In this document: positions 1 through 8,633 of the stretch, piece after piece
Layout of the letters: each line of letters begins with the position of its first letter
Position numbering within the stretch: position 1 is the stretch's first letter
NCBI GenBank assembly: GCA_026397595.1
Contig: JAPLUO010000363.1
Coordinates: forward strand, 1-34,804
DNA from: Caldifarciminota bacterium
GTDB taxonomy: Bacteria > Hydrothermota > Tepidihabitantia > Tepidihabitantales > Tepidihabitantaceae
Direction: 5' to 3'
DNA: 34,804 nucleotides
The notes under the pieces: generated by a model
The model's database searches: none
What the model was told of the DNA's origin: nothing
What the model saw: only the letters and a program-made list of their open reading frames with translations
Position numbers and translations under genes: made by a program

Positions 1-131
1 TCCATTTCCTTATCGATGACGGGACAGGTTGCTATATACGTCCGGGTGCCGGAAATAGATTCGGCGATACGCTGGGCGTACGTGCTTTTGCCGCTCCTGC
101 TGCCCCCTGTTATGAGAATGATCTTTGCCAT
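1..131 (-). CDS. cobU: CobU/CobP-like adenosylcobinamide kinase/guanylyltransferase, N-terminal part
   Basis: The gene starts with ATG at 131 on the minus strand and runs off the left edge, so only about 43 residues are visible. They begin MAKIILITGG and contain the P-loop GGSRSGKS, followed by TYIATCPVIDKEM. This matches the start of the CobU/CobP family, where a P-loop of the form GGxRSGKS is followed by a YIATxPxxDxEM segment. Family members phosphorylate adenosylcobinamide and transfer GMP to it in cobalamin nucleotide-loop assembly, in the cytoplasm. It lies 118 bp downstream of ftsW on the same strand, where many bacteria carry murG. The gap between the two is a low-complexity repeat, so co-transcription is uncertain. 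The rest of the protein cannot be checked. Confidence 0.75.
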   Translation of the reverse strand, partial: MAKIILITGGSRSGKSTYAQRIAESISGTRTYIATCPVIDKEM

Positions 132-142
132 ACAAACCGACC

Positions 143-240
143 TCTTACTCCTTACTCCTCACTCCTCACTCCTCACTCCTCACTCCTCGGACCGAAGACC
201 GGGGACCGAAGACCGGTCTCCCGTCTCCCGTCTCCGGTCT
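143..240. repeat. Low-complexity word-like repeat between ftsW and cobU
   Basis: The plus strand shows tandem copies of a 7-mer close to ACTCCTC (about 143-188), then two copies of a GGACCGAAGACCGG-like unit and copies of a CTCCCGT-like unit up to about 240. On the gene strand this reads as a purine-rich GGAGTGA run. Related strings occur at 10697-10812. It has no open frame worth reporting. Confidence 0.8.
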
Positions 241-249
241 CTCTCCACC

Positions 250-1485
250 TCATGCTTTGCCGCCGAATCTGCCCAGCACCAGCACCTTATGCCGTGCCGG
301 ACCGGACGGCCGGCCGACGTGGAAGGCGCGATTGCGGGGCGACTGAGGCAGGTTCACGACCGTCTTCGTCCGCCTGAACCGGGATACGTTCAGCAGGACA
401 CCCGCGGCAAACAGGTTTGATAGCAGGGCCGACCCCCCTGACGATATGAACGGTAAAGGCTGGCCGGTCGTCGGTATGACGCCCAGCGTGACAGCGATGT
501 GCACGATAGCATAAAGAAAGATGACAAACGTGATCCCCGATGCGAGGTACTGTCCAAACGGTCCCGACGTTTCACTGCTGATCTTCATACCGTATAGAAA
601 CAGTATCAGGTAGAGCAGGCAGACGGCCACGCTGCCGATGAACCCGAACTCCTCCCCGATTTCGGCGAAGATAAAGTCGTTGTGCATCTTGGGAAGGAAC
701 TGGAACTTCTGCCGGCTTTCGCCCAGGCCCCGACCAAAGGGTCCGCCCGAGCCGATGGCGATCAGCGATTGTTCCTGCTGGCGGTGCTTGCCGTTGGCAA
801 ACCTGTCCCACCGCTCGTGCGCGTATGGAATGTAGTTTATCGCCAGGATGAATAGTCCGGCCCCTACCGCCACGGTCACGAGCAGGTGCCACCACCTCAC
901 TCCGGCGACCACGAACACCGCCAGACTGGCCAGGGCGATAATGAAACTCGTACCCACTGCGGGCTGCAGGAGTGTCAGCCCGACGACTCCGAAAACGGCA
1001 AGCCCGGGGAGGACCAGCCCCCAGGCCACGCGTCGCTCCAGTCCTCGCTCCTTGACCCAGTCGAAGTAGCCGGCCAGCCACGTGAGCAGGGCGAACTTGG
1101 CGAACTCGGCCGGTTGAAACGAAAAAGTGCCGCTCCCCAGCGCGCGCTTCACATCTTTGAACATCAGTCCGACTACCAACGTCAGAATCAGCACCAGGGC
1201 TGACCCGAAGAGCATCATCCACTTGATGCGCCGGTTCCATGTCGTGTAGCGAATCCTCGCACCGAGGAAAAGCGCCACGAACCCCACGCCGGCCCTGAGG
1301 CCCTGCGACTTGAGGAACGCGATACCCTTGTGGCAGGTCGTCGCGTAGACGAGTGTCACGCCGATGAGAACCAGCGTCACGACGACGAAGAGTACGGTGG
1401 AATCAATCGACGCCGATGCCCGCTCCGGACTACGGGCTCGCAACCCGAAGCCCGAGACCCGCAGTTCCCCTTGGCTCCTAGCCAA
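250..1485 (-). CDS. ftsW: FtsW-type SEDS peptidoglycan glycosyltransferase
   Basis: This is a polytopic membrane protein of 411 residues with about ten hydrophobic segments. The C-terminal block TTGQPLPFISSGGSALLSN is the hallmark of the SEDS family, and KFQFLPKMHNDFIFAEIGEE is also typical. SEDS proteins polymerise lipid II; in a dcw cluster next to ftsI the expected role is septal synthesis as FtsW rather than RodA. The best start is TTG at 1485, overlapping the end of murD by 8 bp, because no in-frame ATG occurs before the first membrane segments. The first roughly 25 residues are low-complexity and are encoded by a word-like repeat, so the true start could lie slightly further in. It is the last dcw gene in this cluster. 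Confidence 0.92.
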   Translation of the reverse strand: MARSQGELRVSGFGLRARSPERASASIDSTVLFVVVTLVLIGVTLVYATTCHKGIAFLKSQGLRAGVGFVALFLGARIRYTTWNRRIKWMMLFGSALVLILTLVVGLMFKDVKRALGSGTFSFQPAEFAKFALLTWLAGYFDWVKERGLERRVAWGLVLPGLAVFGVVGLTLLQPAVGTSFIIALASLAVFVVAGVRWWHLLVTVAVGAGLFILAINYIPYAHERWDRFANGKHRQQEQSLIAIGSGGPFGRGLGESRQKFQFLPKMHNDFIFAEIGEEFGFIGSVAVCLLYLILFLYGMKISSETSGPFGQYLASGITFVIFLYAIVHIAVTLGVIPTTGQPLPFISSGGSALLSNLFAAGVLLNVSRFRRTKTVVNLPQSPRNRAFHVGRPSGPARHKVLVLGRFGGKA

Positions 1486-2938
1486 GGTTGCTCACTTCCC
1501 GCCGGAACACTTCTCCCCGGGCCTCGAAGTCCTTGAACTGGTCAAAGCTGGCAAACCCGGGCGCGAACAACACCGCATCCCCCGCCGTCGCCTTCGTCCT
1601 TGCCGCCGTCACGGCCGCCCTCAGGTCGGGAAGCGTGTCGTACCGGCGGAATCCCAGCGCCGACAACTCACGCGCGAGGCGCGCACTGCTCTCGCCGATC
1701 AGCAAGACCCACTTCGCGTACTGCCTCATTGCCCGGGCGTATTCCCCGGTCGGCAACGCCTTCTCTCTGCCGCCGGCAATCAGGATGACGCGCCTTCGGC
1801 AAAGGGGATAAGTGGAAATGGCAAAGTTCGGAGTCCGGACTTGTTCATTTCCCCTTGGAACTTTCCCCTTCATCATGGCAACCGCCTCGAGGGACCGGGC
1901 GCCCGCAACCGGGTTGGTAGTCATGGAGCTGTTAATGTAGTCGACGCCCCGGAACCGGCGTACGAACTCAAGTCTGTGCGGCAGGCCGGCGAACGTCCGG
2001 AGCACGCTCCGAATCGCGGGCATGCCGACGCCGAGCAGCCGGACCGCGGTAATCGCCGCCAAGCAATTCTGGAGGTTGTGCTTGCCCGGCAACCGAACCG
2101 CTCCGGCCGACAGCACTTTGTCGCCATGAAACCACAGATACCCGGCGGAGAGGTACGCATCGGCCGTCCGGCGCCGCAACGAGAAGAAGTGCTTTGCCGC
2201 CTCTCCCCGCCCTGCCGCCGCCCGGACCAACGCATCGTCCTGGTTGAGGACCGCATGATCCTCGCTGCCCTGGCGGTCCAGAATTCCGAACTTGCACTCG
2301 GCATATCGCTGGACGGTGCGGTGACGATTCAAGTGATCGGGAGTGATATTGAGAATCACCGCTATCTTTGGCTTCAGCCAGCGTGCTCGCTCGAGTTGGA
2401 AGCTGGACACCTCGACGACATAGTAGTCTCGTCGTCCGGTCAGCAGCGCAACCGAGAAAGGCCGGCCCGGCGCGAGGTTCCCCCCGCAGAACACCTTGTT
2501 GCCGGCGCGTTCGAGCATCCGCGCAATCAGGGCCGTTGTCGTTGACTTGCCGTTGGTGCCGGTGACCGCGATGACCGGCCCCCGAACGAGCCTGCTGGCG
2601 AGGTCAAGCTCATCCACAACGGGGACCGAGCGCCGACGCAGACCCCTGACCAGTGGATGCACGTCACTGATACCCGGGCTGACGACCGCCCAGTCGGCAC
2701 GGGCGGTCGCGGGGCGTTGCGTCATCGTCATGCCGGCGCTCCGAAGCGCTGCCACCGGTTTCGAACTCAGTGTTGCCGGATCCTCGTCAAACCCCGCGAC
2801 CTTTGCCCCAGCCTTCAGCAGGAAACGGGCGGCTGCGGCTCCCGAACGCCCCAAGCCGACCACCAGCACGTTGGCACCTTCGATTTCGTCCGTGTTCGAC
2901 AGTGACAGTCCGTGTCCGTCCGTCTCCGCCCCCTTCAT
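1478..2938 (-). CDS. murD: UDP-N-acetylmuramoylalanine--D-glutamate ligase
   Basis: This cytoplasmic Mur ligase adds D-Glu to UDP-MurNAc-L-Ala. From ATG at 2938, which overlaps the mraY stop by 4 bp, it is 486 residues long. The N-terminal Rossmann segment NVLVVGLGRSG (residues 23-33), the P-loop VTGTNGKSTTT (125-135), the central EVSSFQLE and NITPDHLNRH motifs, and the C-terminal IAGGREK are all present. Two oddities stand out. Residues 357-381 are an extra low-complexity stretch just before the IAGG strand, encoded by a word-like repeat. The usual NDSKATN motif reads NSSMTTN (336-342), so the Asp and Lys are replaced. The reading frame is otherwise intact and the position in the cluster is standard, so I keep the assignment. 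Confidence 0.92.
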   Translation of the reverse strand: MKGAETDGHGLSLSNTDEIEGANVLVVGLGRSGAAAARFLLKAGAKVAGFDEDPATLSSKPVAALRSAGMTMTQRPATARADWAVVSPGISDVHPLVRGLRRRSVPVVDELDLASRLVRGPVIAVTGTNGKSTTTALIARMLERAGNKVFCGGNLAPGRPFSVALLTGRRDYYVVEVSSFQLERARWLKPKIAVILNITPDHLNRHRTVQRYAECKFGILDRQGSEDHAVLNQDDALVRAAAGRGEAAKHFFSLRRRTADAYLSAGYLWFHGDKVLSAGAVRLPGKHNLQNCLAAITAVRLLGVGMPAIRSVLRTFAGLPHRLEFVRRFRGVDYINSSMTTNPVAGARSLEAVAMMKGKVPRGNEQVRTPNFAISTYPLCRRRVILIAGGREKALPTGEYARAMRQYAKWVLLIGESSARLARELSALGFRRYDTLPDLRAAVTAARTKATAGDAVLFAPGFASFDQFKDFEARGEVFRREVSNLG

Positions 2939-4023
2939 CGTATCTTCAGCGTGGCCATCGCCCCCAGGCCGAAGAGCACAGCAAGAATCATGAATCGTGT
3001 GACGACCTGCGGCTCCGACCAACCGGCCAGCTCGAAATGGTGATGCAGGGGAGCCATGCGGAACAGCCGCTTGCCCCCGGTGGCGTGGAAATAGCCGATC
3101 TGCAGGAGCGTCGAGCCGGTTTCCATCACGAGCACGCCGCCCACTATCGGCAGCAGCATCTCATGCTTGCACAGTATCGCGGCGAGACCCAGGATGCCGC
3201 CCAGCGGCAGCGACCCGGTATCGCCCATGAACACCTGGGCCGGATACGCGTTGAACCACATGAACCCGAGGCAGGCTCCAACCAGGGCCAGACAGAACAC
3301 CGTCATCTCTCCGCCGGTCGGTATGAACATGATGTTCAAGTACTGGGCAAGCCGGTAGTGCCCGGACACATAGGAGAGCACGGCATAGCTGCCGAGCGCG
3401 ATCGTCACCAGCCCAGCGGCGAGGCCGTCAAGCCCGTCGGCCAGGTTCACGGCATTTGACGCCGAGACGATGACCAGCATGACGAACGGGATGTAGAACC
3501 AGCCGAACTGTACTATCACGTTCTTGAACAACAACACGTTCGTGGTCGAACGGTTCGCAGGGTCGACCGGGATGAAGTACAGCACCGCTCCGACAATGAA
3601 CGCCAGCGCGAACTGGCTCACCAGCTTGACCGTCTTGCTCAGCCCGCGCGGTTTTCTGAGCCTGACCTTGACATAGTCGTCGACGAACCCCAGCAACCCG
3701 AGCGAGACCGCGACCAGCAGGCCGAGCTGAATCTGACGGTTCTTCAGGTCGGCGAAGAGAAGCACCGCGACGATCCCCGCCGCCAGTATCAGGACCCCGC
3801 CCATCGTCGGGGTCCCGGCTTTCCCTTTGTGGCTTTCCGGCACCTCATCGCGGATGTTCTGGCCGATGTTGAGCCGCCGAATGAGCCGGATCAGCGACGG
3901 CCCAAGCAGGAGCACGAGCAGAATGGAGAGCGCGCCGGCCGCCGCCGCTCGGAAGGTGATGTATTTGATCAGATTCAGTGGGCCGTATGTCTCGCGCAGC
4001 GGCGTCAGCAGGGCGTAAAGCAT
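2935..4023 (-). CDS. mraY: Phospho-N-acetylmuramoyl-pentapeptide-transferase
   Basis: This integral membrane enzyme transfers phospho-MurNAc-pentapeptide to undecaprenyl phosphate, making lipid I. The 362 residues are normal for the family and carry about ten transmembrane segments. Signature motifs are DDYVK (115-119), NLADGLDGLA (193-202), MGDTGS (266-271) and APLHHHFE (324-331). Together these hold the catalytic aspartates and the histidine cluster. The ATG at 4023 shares one base with the murE stop (TGATG), and its own stop overlaps the murD start, so translation is probably coupled along the operon. murF, usually between murE and mraY, is missing here. Confidence 0.97.
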   Translation of the reverse strand: MLYALLTPLRETYGPLNLIKYITFRAAAAGALSILLVLLLGPSLIRLIRRLNIGQNIRDEVPESHKGKAGTPTMGGVLILAAGIVAVLLFADLKNRQIQLGLLVAVSLGLLGFVDDYVKVRLRKPRGLSKTVKLVSQFALAFIVGAVLYFIPVDPANRSTTNVLLFKNVIVQFGWFYIPFVMLVIVSASNAVNLADGLDGLAAGLVTIALGSYAVLSYVSGHYRLAQYLNIMFIPTGGEMTVFCLALVGACLGFMWFNAYPAQVFMGDTGSLPLGGILGLAAILCKHEMLLPIVGGVLVMETGSTLLQIGYFHATGGKRLFRMAPLHHHFELAGWSEPQVVTRFMILAVLFGLGAMATLKIR

Positions 4024-5561
4024 CAGCTTGAAACGGGTTCAGGGGTTCCGGGGTTCTGGGGTTCCGGCCCGAAACCCGGACCCTTGGACCCCTGCTCCCC
4101 CGAACCCTCCAGTAGTTCGCGGATCGTCTCTCGGTCGTCGAAGTGCCGGTGTTCGGTACCGACAATCTGGTAGTCCTCGTGCCCCTTACCGGCCACCACG
4201 ACCGTATCTCCCGGTCTTGCCTCGGCCAGGGCGCGTCGAATCGCCTCCCGCCGGTCCGGCTCAACGACCTTCTCGGTCGAGCCCATTCCCCGGACGATCT
4301 CATCGATGATGGCCTGCGGCGTTTCGCCGCGCGGATTATCGGAGGTAACTAGGGACACGTCCGCGAGCTGCGCTACCGCCTCGCCCATCAACGGTCTCTT
4401 GCCGCGATCTCGGTCACCGCCGCAGCCGAACACGACTATCACCCTGCCACTCGTGAATTCCCTGACCGTCGAGATGACGCGGCGCAGCGCGTCGGGCGTG
4501 TGGGCAAAATCCACGAAGACCCGGAACGGCTGTCCGGCGTCGACCGGTTCGAGCCGGCCGGGAACCGCGGCCAGGGCCTCGGCCCCGGCCGCCATCAACT
4601 CCGGCGCCCAGCCCAATGCCTTGCCGGAGCCGAACGCGGCCAGCAGGTTGAGCAGGTTGTACCGGCCGGCCAGCTTCAGCCGCACCGGCCAGGCTCGACC
4701 ATCTGCGTTCACCTCGCAGTCCAGACCGTCCGGCCGCACTCCGCTGACCTTGCCCCAGATGTCCGGTACCGGCTCCAAGTCCGGCCTCGTGCCGTAGGAG
4801 ATAACCCGTGCCCGCGCCTGGTGAGGGATATCCCGCCCCATCGCGTCGTCGAAATTAACGACCGCGGTCGCGCTGGGTATCAACCCGGCGAAGAGTCTCA
4901 GCTTCGCTTCGCGGTATGCGTCAATGGTCCTGTGAAAATCCAGGTGGTCCTGGGTTAGATTGGTGAAAGTGCCGACCTTGAAGTCCAGATCGAACACCCG
5001 GTCCAGCGCAAGCGAGTGCGAGGAGACCTCGGCAATGCAGAGCGGGACCTGTTTCTCGACCAGCCTTGCGAGCAACTGCACGAAGTCCAGGCTTTCCGGC
5101 GTGGTCTGACCGGCCGTCCGGGTTTCGCTCCCGTTCCAGTACTCGATCGTCCCGACGAATCCCGGCTCAATGCCGGCCTGCCTCGCCATGGCCCGCAGCA
5201 GAAAGGTCGTCGTCGTCTTTCCGTTCGTACCCGTGACACCGACGAGGCTCAACTTCCGGGCCGGGAAGTCGTAGAAGCGGTTCGCAACCTGCGCCAGAAA
5301 CCGACGGGGGGTCTTCGTCTGTATCACGGCCACCCAGTTCTTGCGCACGCTGTTGACGTCGGTTGTTGCCACCGCAACCGCACCTCGGTTGACAGCCTCG
5401 TCAATGTACTGCTGTCCGGAGACCTTGAATCCCTCGATCGCCACGAACAAATAGCCTGGTTTTACCGCTCCCGAGTGATAGGCCAGCCCTTTCACCTCCA
5501 CGGCCGAGTTACCTTGTACGGTGCATGGGACGCCTTTCGTCAAGTCCGCGATACGTTTCAT
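4023..5561 (-). CDS. murE: UDP-MurNAc-tripeptide ligase, meso-DAP type
   Basis: This is a cytoplasmic Mur ligase of 512 residues. It has the P-loop VTGTNGKTTTT (109-119), EVSSHSL (178-184), the expected carbamylated lysine in YREAK (K220) and DFAHTPD (351-357). The DNPR motif (408-411) is the family signature for meso-diaminopimelate rather than L-lysine as third residue. ATG 5561 lies 6 bp after the ftsI stop. The last roughly 27 residues (486-512), rich in Gly, Pro, Glu and Gln, follow the normal end of the family and are encoded by repetitive DNA at about 4026-4108. They look like a repeat-derived tail rather than part of the fold. Confidence 0.96.
   Translation of the reverse strand: MKRIADLTKGVPCTVQGNSAVEVKGLAYHSGAVKPGYLFVAIEGFKVSGQQYIDEAVNRGAVAVATTDVNSVRKNWVAVIQTKTPRRFLAQVANRFYDFPARKLSLVGVTGTNGKTTTTFLLRAMARQAGIEPGFVGTIEYWNGSETRTAGQTTPESLDFVQLLARLVEKQVPLCIAEVSSHSLALDRVFDLDFKVGTFTNLTQDHLDFHRTIDAYREAKLRLFAGLIPSATAVVNFDDAMGRDIPHQARARVISYGTRPDLEPVPDIWGKVSGVRPDGLDCEVNADGRAWPVRLKLAGRYNLLNLLAAFGSGKALGWAPELMAAGAEALAAVPGRLEPVDAGQPFRVFVDFAHTPDALRRVISTVREFTSGRVIVVFGCGGDRDRGKRPLMGEAVAQLADVSLVTSDNPRGETPQAIIDEIVRGMGSTEKVVEPDRREAIRRALAEARPGDTVVVAGKGHEDYQIVGTEHRHFDDRETIRELLEGSGEQGSKGPGFGPEPQNPGTPEPVSS
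4026..4108. repeat. Word-like repeat forming the 3' end of murE
   Basis: The plus strand carries successive near-copies of GGTTCCGGGGTTC and related strings ending in a CCCGGACCCTTGGACCCC segment. It encodes the low-complexity tail of MurE and runs to the stop codon without interrupting the frame. Confidence 0.7.
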
Positions 5562-5567
5562 GCCTGC

Positions 5568-7325
5568 TTAGCCTCTGTCGCTCGGTGGGGTTCGGTCGGC
5601 ATGTTTGTCGCCTCTGCCGCTCGAGGCCTCAGGCAGCAGCCGGCTCCGCATCCGGTCGAGCAGAATCAGGCTTTCGCCAATCTGCTTGAAGACCGGGCAC
5701 GCGGCCGTGCCGGCGAATCGCTCCGTCTTCGGTTCGTCAATCAGCACCGCGATGACGTACCGGGGCCGCTCCTTGGGAAAGAAACCGACAAAGGTCATGC
5801 GAGACTTGGTCCGCGAGTACCCTACGCCGGATTCGACCTTTTGAGCCGTACCGGTCTTCCCGCAGACTGTCACACCCTCGATCTGTGCCAGCACTCCCGT
5901 CCCCTCGGTGACTGCCCTCTCCAGGATATCCTTGATTCGGCGTGCATTCTCCGGCTTGAGCGCCTGGCGCAGCCGGGTCGGGCCGAACCGGCGCACCACC
6001 CGACCCGATCGCCGCACCGACTCAATCAGGTAGGGCCGGACATAAGCGCCGTCATTTGCCACGCAGAGGTACGCCCCGGCCAACTGCAATAGCGTCGTGG
6101 TCACACCCTGGCCGAAGACAACGTTGGCAAACCGCAATGGGTTCAGTCGTTCGGGTGGGTCAATCCAGCCGCTTCCCTCGTTGGGCAGCCCGATCCCGAC
6201 CATGTTACCGAATCCGAGCGCCCGAGCCAATTCGTAGTACCGCTCCGGCTTCAACTGCGTCGAGAGCATGGCGCAGCCCGGGTTCGACGACTTGATGAAC
6301 AGCCCGGCGAAATCGAGCACACCGTTGTTGTGCACGTCGTGGATCTTGCGATTGGCGATTTCGACATAGCCGGACGAAACGTCAAAGGTCTGGCGGGTAA
6401 TCCGGGCAGAATCCGGGCTCTCCAGCGCCGCCGCACAGACAACCAGCTTGAACGACGAACCCGGCTCAAACTGGTCAGACACGGCCGTTGACTTGTAGCG
6501 TTCCGTGGGAAATGCCGCGAAACGCATCGGGTCGTAACCGGGATAGTCTGCCAGTGCCAGGATAGCGCCGCTCGAGGCGTCCATCACGACTGCCGAGCCC
6601 TTGAGCGCACCGCACGCCTCCACTCGCTGCTCCAGCGCATCGTAGCAGACTTGCTGTACATCGAGGTCCAGCGTCAAGTGAATGTCCAGGCCGGCGACCG
6701 GCCGCTTCGCCGGGAAGCTCGGATATGGAAAGGCCCGGCCAATCGCGTCCTTCTGCAGCAGCACCCAGCCTCCGCTGCCGCGCAATACCGAGTCGTATTC
6801 ACACTCAAGACCTGCCAGTCCGTGATCTTCGCCGGTGAAACCAACAATGTTGGCGCAGAACTCGCCGTACGGATACAGCCTTGCGTTGTCGTCATCAACA
6901 TACGTGCAGTTGCTGAACTGCCTTTCGACGAGGACCCGTCGCAACGAATCACCGGCTGCGTAGTCAACCTGACGCTTGAACCAGAACAGACGCTTGCGAC
7001 GGGTCAGCTCCTGAGTAATCGCGCTGCGTTCTGCCAGACCGAATCCGACCAGGATTCCCGCCAGCGTGTCCTTGTCGCGCGCCCACTGCGGCAGAATCCG
7101 GATCGAGCAGCACGACCGGTTAAGCGTTAGTGGCCGACCGCCCTTCTCGAAGACCCGTCCCCGCGCAGCCTGGAGGCCAAGCGTCTCGCCCTGTTGCCCG
7201 AATGCCTCCCGTTCGTAGTGTTTCCAGCGCCCGATCTGAACATACGCAAGGTACGCAAGCAGACCGGTCCAGACCGCCGCTGCCGCGGCGATGAGTACCT
7301 TCGAGCGGTTAATGGACTGCTTCAT
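5568..7325 (-). CDS. ftsI: Penicillin-binding protein, FtsI/PBP3-like transpeptidase
   Basis: This is a class B penicillin-binding protein of 585 residues that cross-links septal peptidoglycan on the outer face of the membrane. A short cytoplasmic N terminus is followed by one membrane anchor at residues 10-30. The N-terminal PBP dimerisation domain has ARGRVFEKGGRPL (54-66). The transpeptidase domain carries the three catalytic motifs: SSFK with nucleophile S290 and K293, SSN (346-348), and KTGT (490-493). The ATG at 7325 overlaps the end of the ftsL-like gene by 17 bp; an open upstream extension to 7436 has no family similarity and is not used. It sits between ftsL and murE, the standard ftsI position. 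Confidence 0.95.
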   Translation of the reverse strand: MKQSINRSKVLIAAAAAVWTGLLAYLAYVQIGRWKHYEREAFGQQGETLGLQAARGRVFEKGGRPLTLNRSCCSIRILPQWARDKDTLAGILVGFGLAERSAITQELTRRKRLFWFKRQVDYAAGDSLRRVLVERQFSNCTYVDDDNARLYPYGEFCANIVGFTGEDHGLAGLECEYDSVLRGSGGWVLLQKDAIGRAFPYPSFPAKRPVAGLDIHLTLDLDVQQVCYDALEQRVEACGALKGSAVVMDASSGAILALADYPGYDPMRFAAFPTERYKSTAVSDQFEPGSSFKLVVCAAALESPDSARITRQTFDVSSGYVEIANRKIHDVHNNGVLDFAGLFIKSSNPGCAMLSTQLKPERYYELARALGFGNMVGIGLPNEGSGWIDPPERLNPLRFANVVFGQGVTTTLLQLAGAYLCVANDGAYVRPYLIESVRRSGRVVRRFGPTRLRQALKPENARRIKDILERAVTEGTGVLAQIEGVTVCGKTGTAQKVESGVGYSRTKSRMTFVGFFPKERPRYVIAVLIDEPKTERFAGTAACPVFKQIGESLILLDRMRSRLLPEASSGRGDKHADRTPPSDRG

Positions 7326-7617
7326 CCGCCCCCGTGTGCCGCACCAACGCCACGGGCTGGCCGTCAATCGGACCCAGCCGGTCGACGGGAACCGCAGGCC
7401 GCCCCCGTGCAATCCAGAGCGACTCCATCCGGGCAAAGCTCGACAGCTTCACAATGTCAGCGTCGACGCTGTCCAGCTTCTCGGCCAACAGTTGCCGCTC
7501 AGTCTCAAGTCGGGACAGACTGCGGGTCAGCTTCATGCTGTAGTTGTGCTGGTACAGGTAGGCGACCGCCAGGACGCAGAGAACGAAGACCAGCAGAATG
7601 CGTCTCGCCGTGTTCAT
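7309..7617 (-). CDS. ftsL: FtsL-like division protein
   Basis: This 102-residue protein has a short basic N terminus, one membrane segment (about residues 8-24) and a heptad-like stretch (about 28-62) of the kind that forms a coiled coil in FtsL/FtsB. The sequence itself is poorly conserved, as in all FtsL families, so the call rests on topology and position between rsmH and ftsI. Its ATG overlaps the rsmH stop by 4 bp, and its end overlaps the ftsI start by 17 bp. FtsL forms the FtsQLB complex, which activates the FtsWI synthase; ftsQ and ftsB are not in the window. Confidence 0.75.
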   Translation of the reverse strand: MNTARRILLVFVLCVLAVAYLYQHNYSMKLTRSLSRLETERQLLAEKLDSVDADIVKLSSFARMESLWIARGRPAVPVDRLGPIDGQPVALVRHTGADEAVH

Positions 7618-8633
7618 GAAATCACCTCCGCGGCTCGCAGCCGCGCGGACCGCGAGCGTGGATTTTCCGCCACCTCTTCCGGGCTCGGCCGAAGCGGTTT
7701 CGGCGTCAGCACGCGCAGTCTCCCGGCAACCCGGCCCGCCCGCAAGAACTGCTTGACTTCCTTGTCTTCAAGCGAATGATACGAAAGCGCCACCAACCTG
7801 CCGGTTGGAGCCAGCACCTGCAGCGCGCCGGCCAGTCCGCGCCGGATGTTCTCAATCTCGCAATTGGTTACGATTCTCAAGGCCTGGAAGACCCGCGCCA
7901 GCGCCTTGCGGGCGAACCGCTCCGGGACTGCGCTCCGCACTGCCCGAACCAGGTCGCCGGTCGTATGCAGCTCTCGTCGCCGCTCGTGGATCACCCGCGC
8001 GATCCTGCCGCTCATCGGCTCCTGGCCGAATTCCCGGAACCACTCCCGCAACGTCTGTTCCGACGACCGGCGAATCCAATCCAACGCGGTCGGCACCGGA
8101 GCCGTCTGGTCGAATCTCATGTCGATTGGTCCGTCGGAGTCAATGGCGAAACCTCGAGGGCCGGAAGTGAACTGCGACAGGCTCGCGCCGAAGTCAAACA
8201 GCACCCCGGTCACCGGCCGAATGCCCAGCCCACGCACAAGCGTGGGTAAGTCCGCGTAGTTTGCGTGAACGATCTCCATGTTACTGAAATCACTGAGTTG
8301 CCTTCCCGCCGAGGCTATCGCCTCGGTGTCGCAGTCAATACCTAGCAGGCCGCGGGACCACCGACACGGCCCCGTCGGCTGGCTATCCGCGTGCGCGGCC
8401 GGCTCCGCGCGGCCGGCACATCCTGATCGACTGTCTGCTCCCTCGGGACTCGCGGCGAACGCCTCGAGAATCGACCGTGCGTGGCCACCTCCCCCGAGGC
8501 AGGCGTCCACGATGACGCCGCTGACCGGCCGCAGGTACTCGAGCACCTCACGGAGCATTACCGGCTGATGGTACACCGCGTTGGTCCTGCCCGCCGCATT
8601 CCGCGGCTTTCTCCTCGACCGACCGACTGCCAT
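7614..8633 (-). CDS. rsmH: 16S rRNA m4C1402 methyltransferase RsmH
   Basis: This is an AdoMet-dependent methyltransferase of the RsmH (MraW) family, which methylates N4 of C1402 in 16S rRNA. The family N-terminal block YHQPVMLREVLEYL (21-34), the AdoMet loop VDACLGGGGHA (42-52), GIDCDTEAI and the C-terminal ALSYHSLEDKEVK are clear. Residues 61-94 are a Gly/Ala/Ser/Arg-rich insertion between the AdoMet loop and the acidic strand that most homologues lack. I chose ATG 8633, preceded by GAGAGG, giving 339 residues. A GTG at 8576 just before YHQPV is an alternative. The gene overlaps mraZ by 86 bp with the first choice or 29 bp with the second. Confidence 0.93.
   Translation of the reverse strand: MAVGRSRRKPRNAAGRTNAVYHQPVMLREVLEYLRPVSGVIVDACLGGGGHARSILEAFAASPEGADSRSGCAGRAEPAAHADSQPTGPCRWSRGLLGIDCDTEAIASAGRQLSDFSNMEIVHANYADLPTLVRGLGIRPVTGVLFDFGASLSQFTSGPRGFAIDSDGPIDMRFDQTAPVPTALDWIRRSSEQTLREWFREFGQEPMSGRIARVIHERRRELHTTGDLVRAVRSAVPERFARKALARVFQALRIVTNCEIENIRRGLAGALQVLAPTGRLVALSYHSLEDKEVKQFLRAGRVAGRLRVLTPKPLRPSPEEVAENPRSRSARLRAAEVIS

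Noticed and set aside
1364-2545. A 393-codon plus-strand frame over murD
   Set aside because: It is antisense to murD, with Arg/Pro/Gln-rich composition and no domain.
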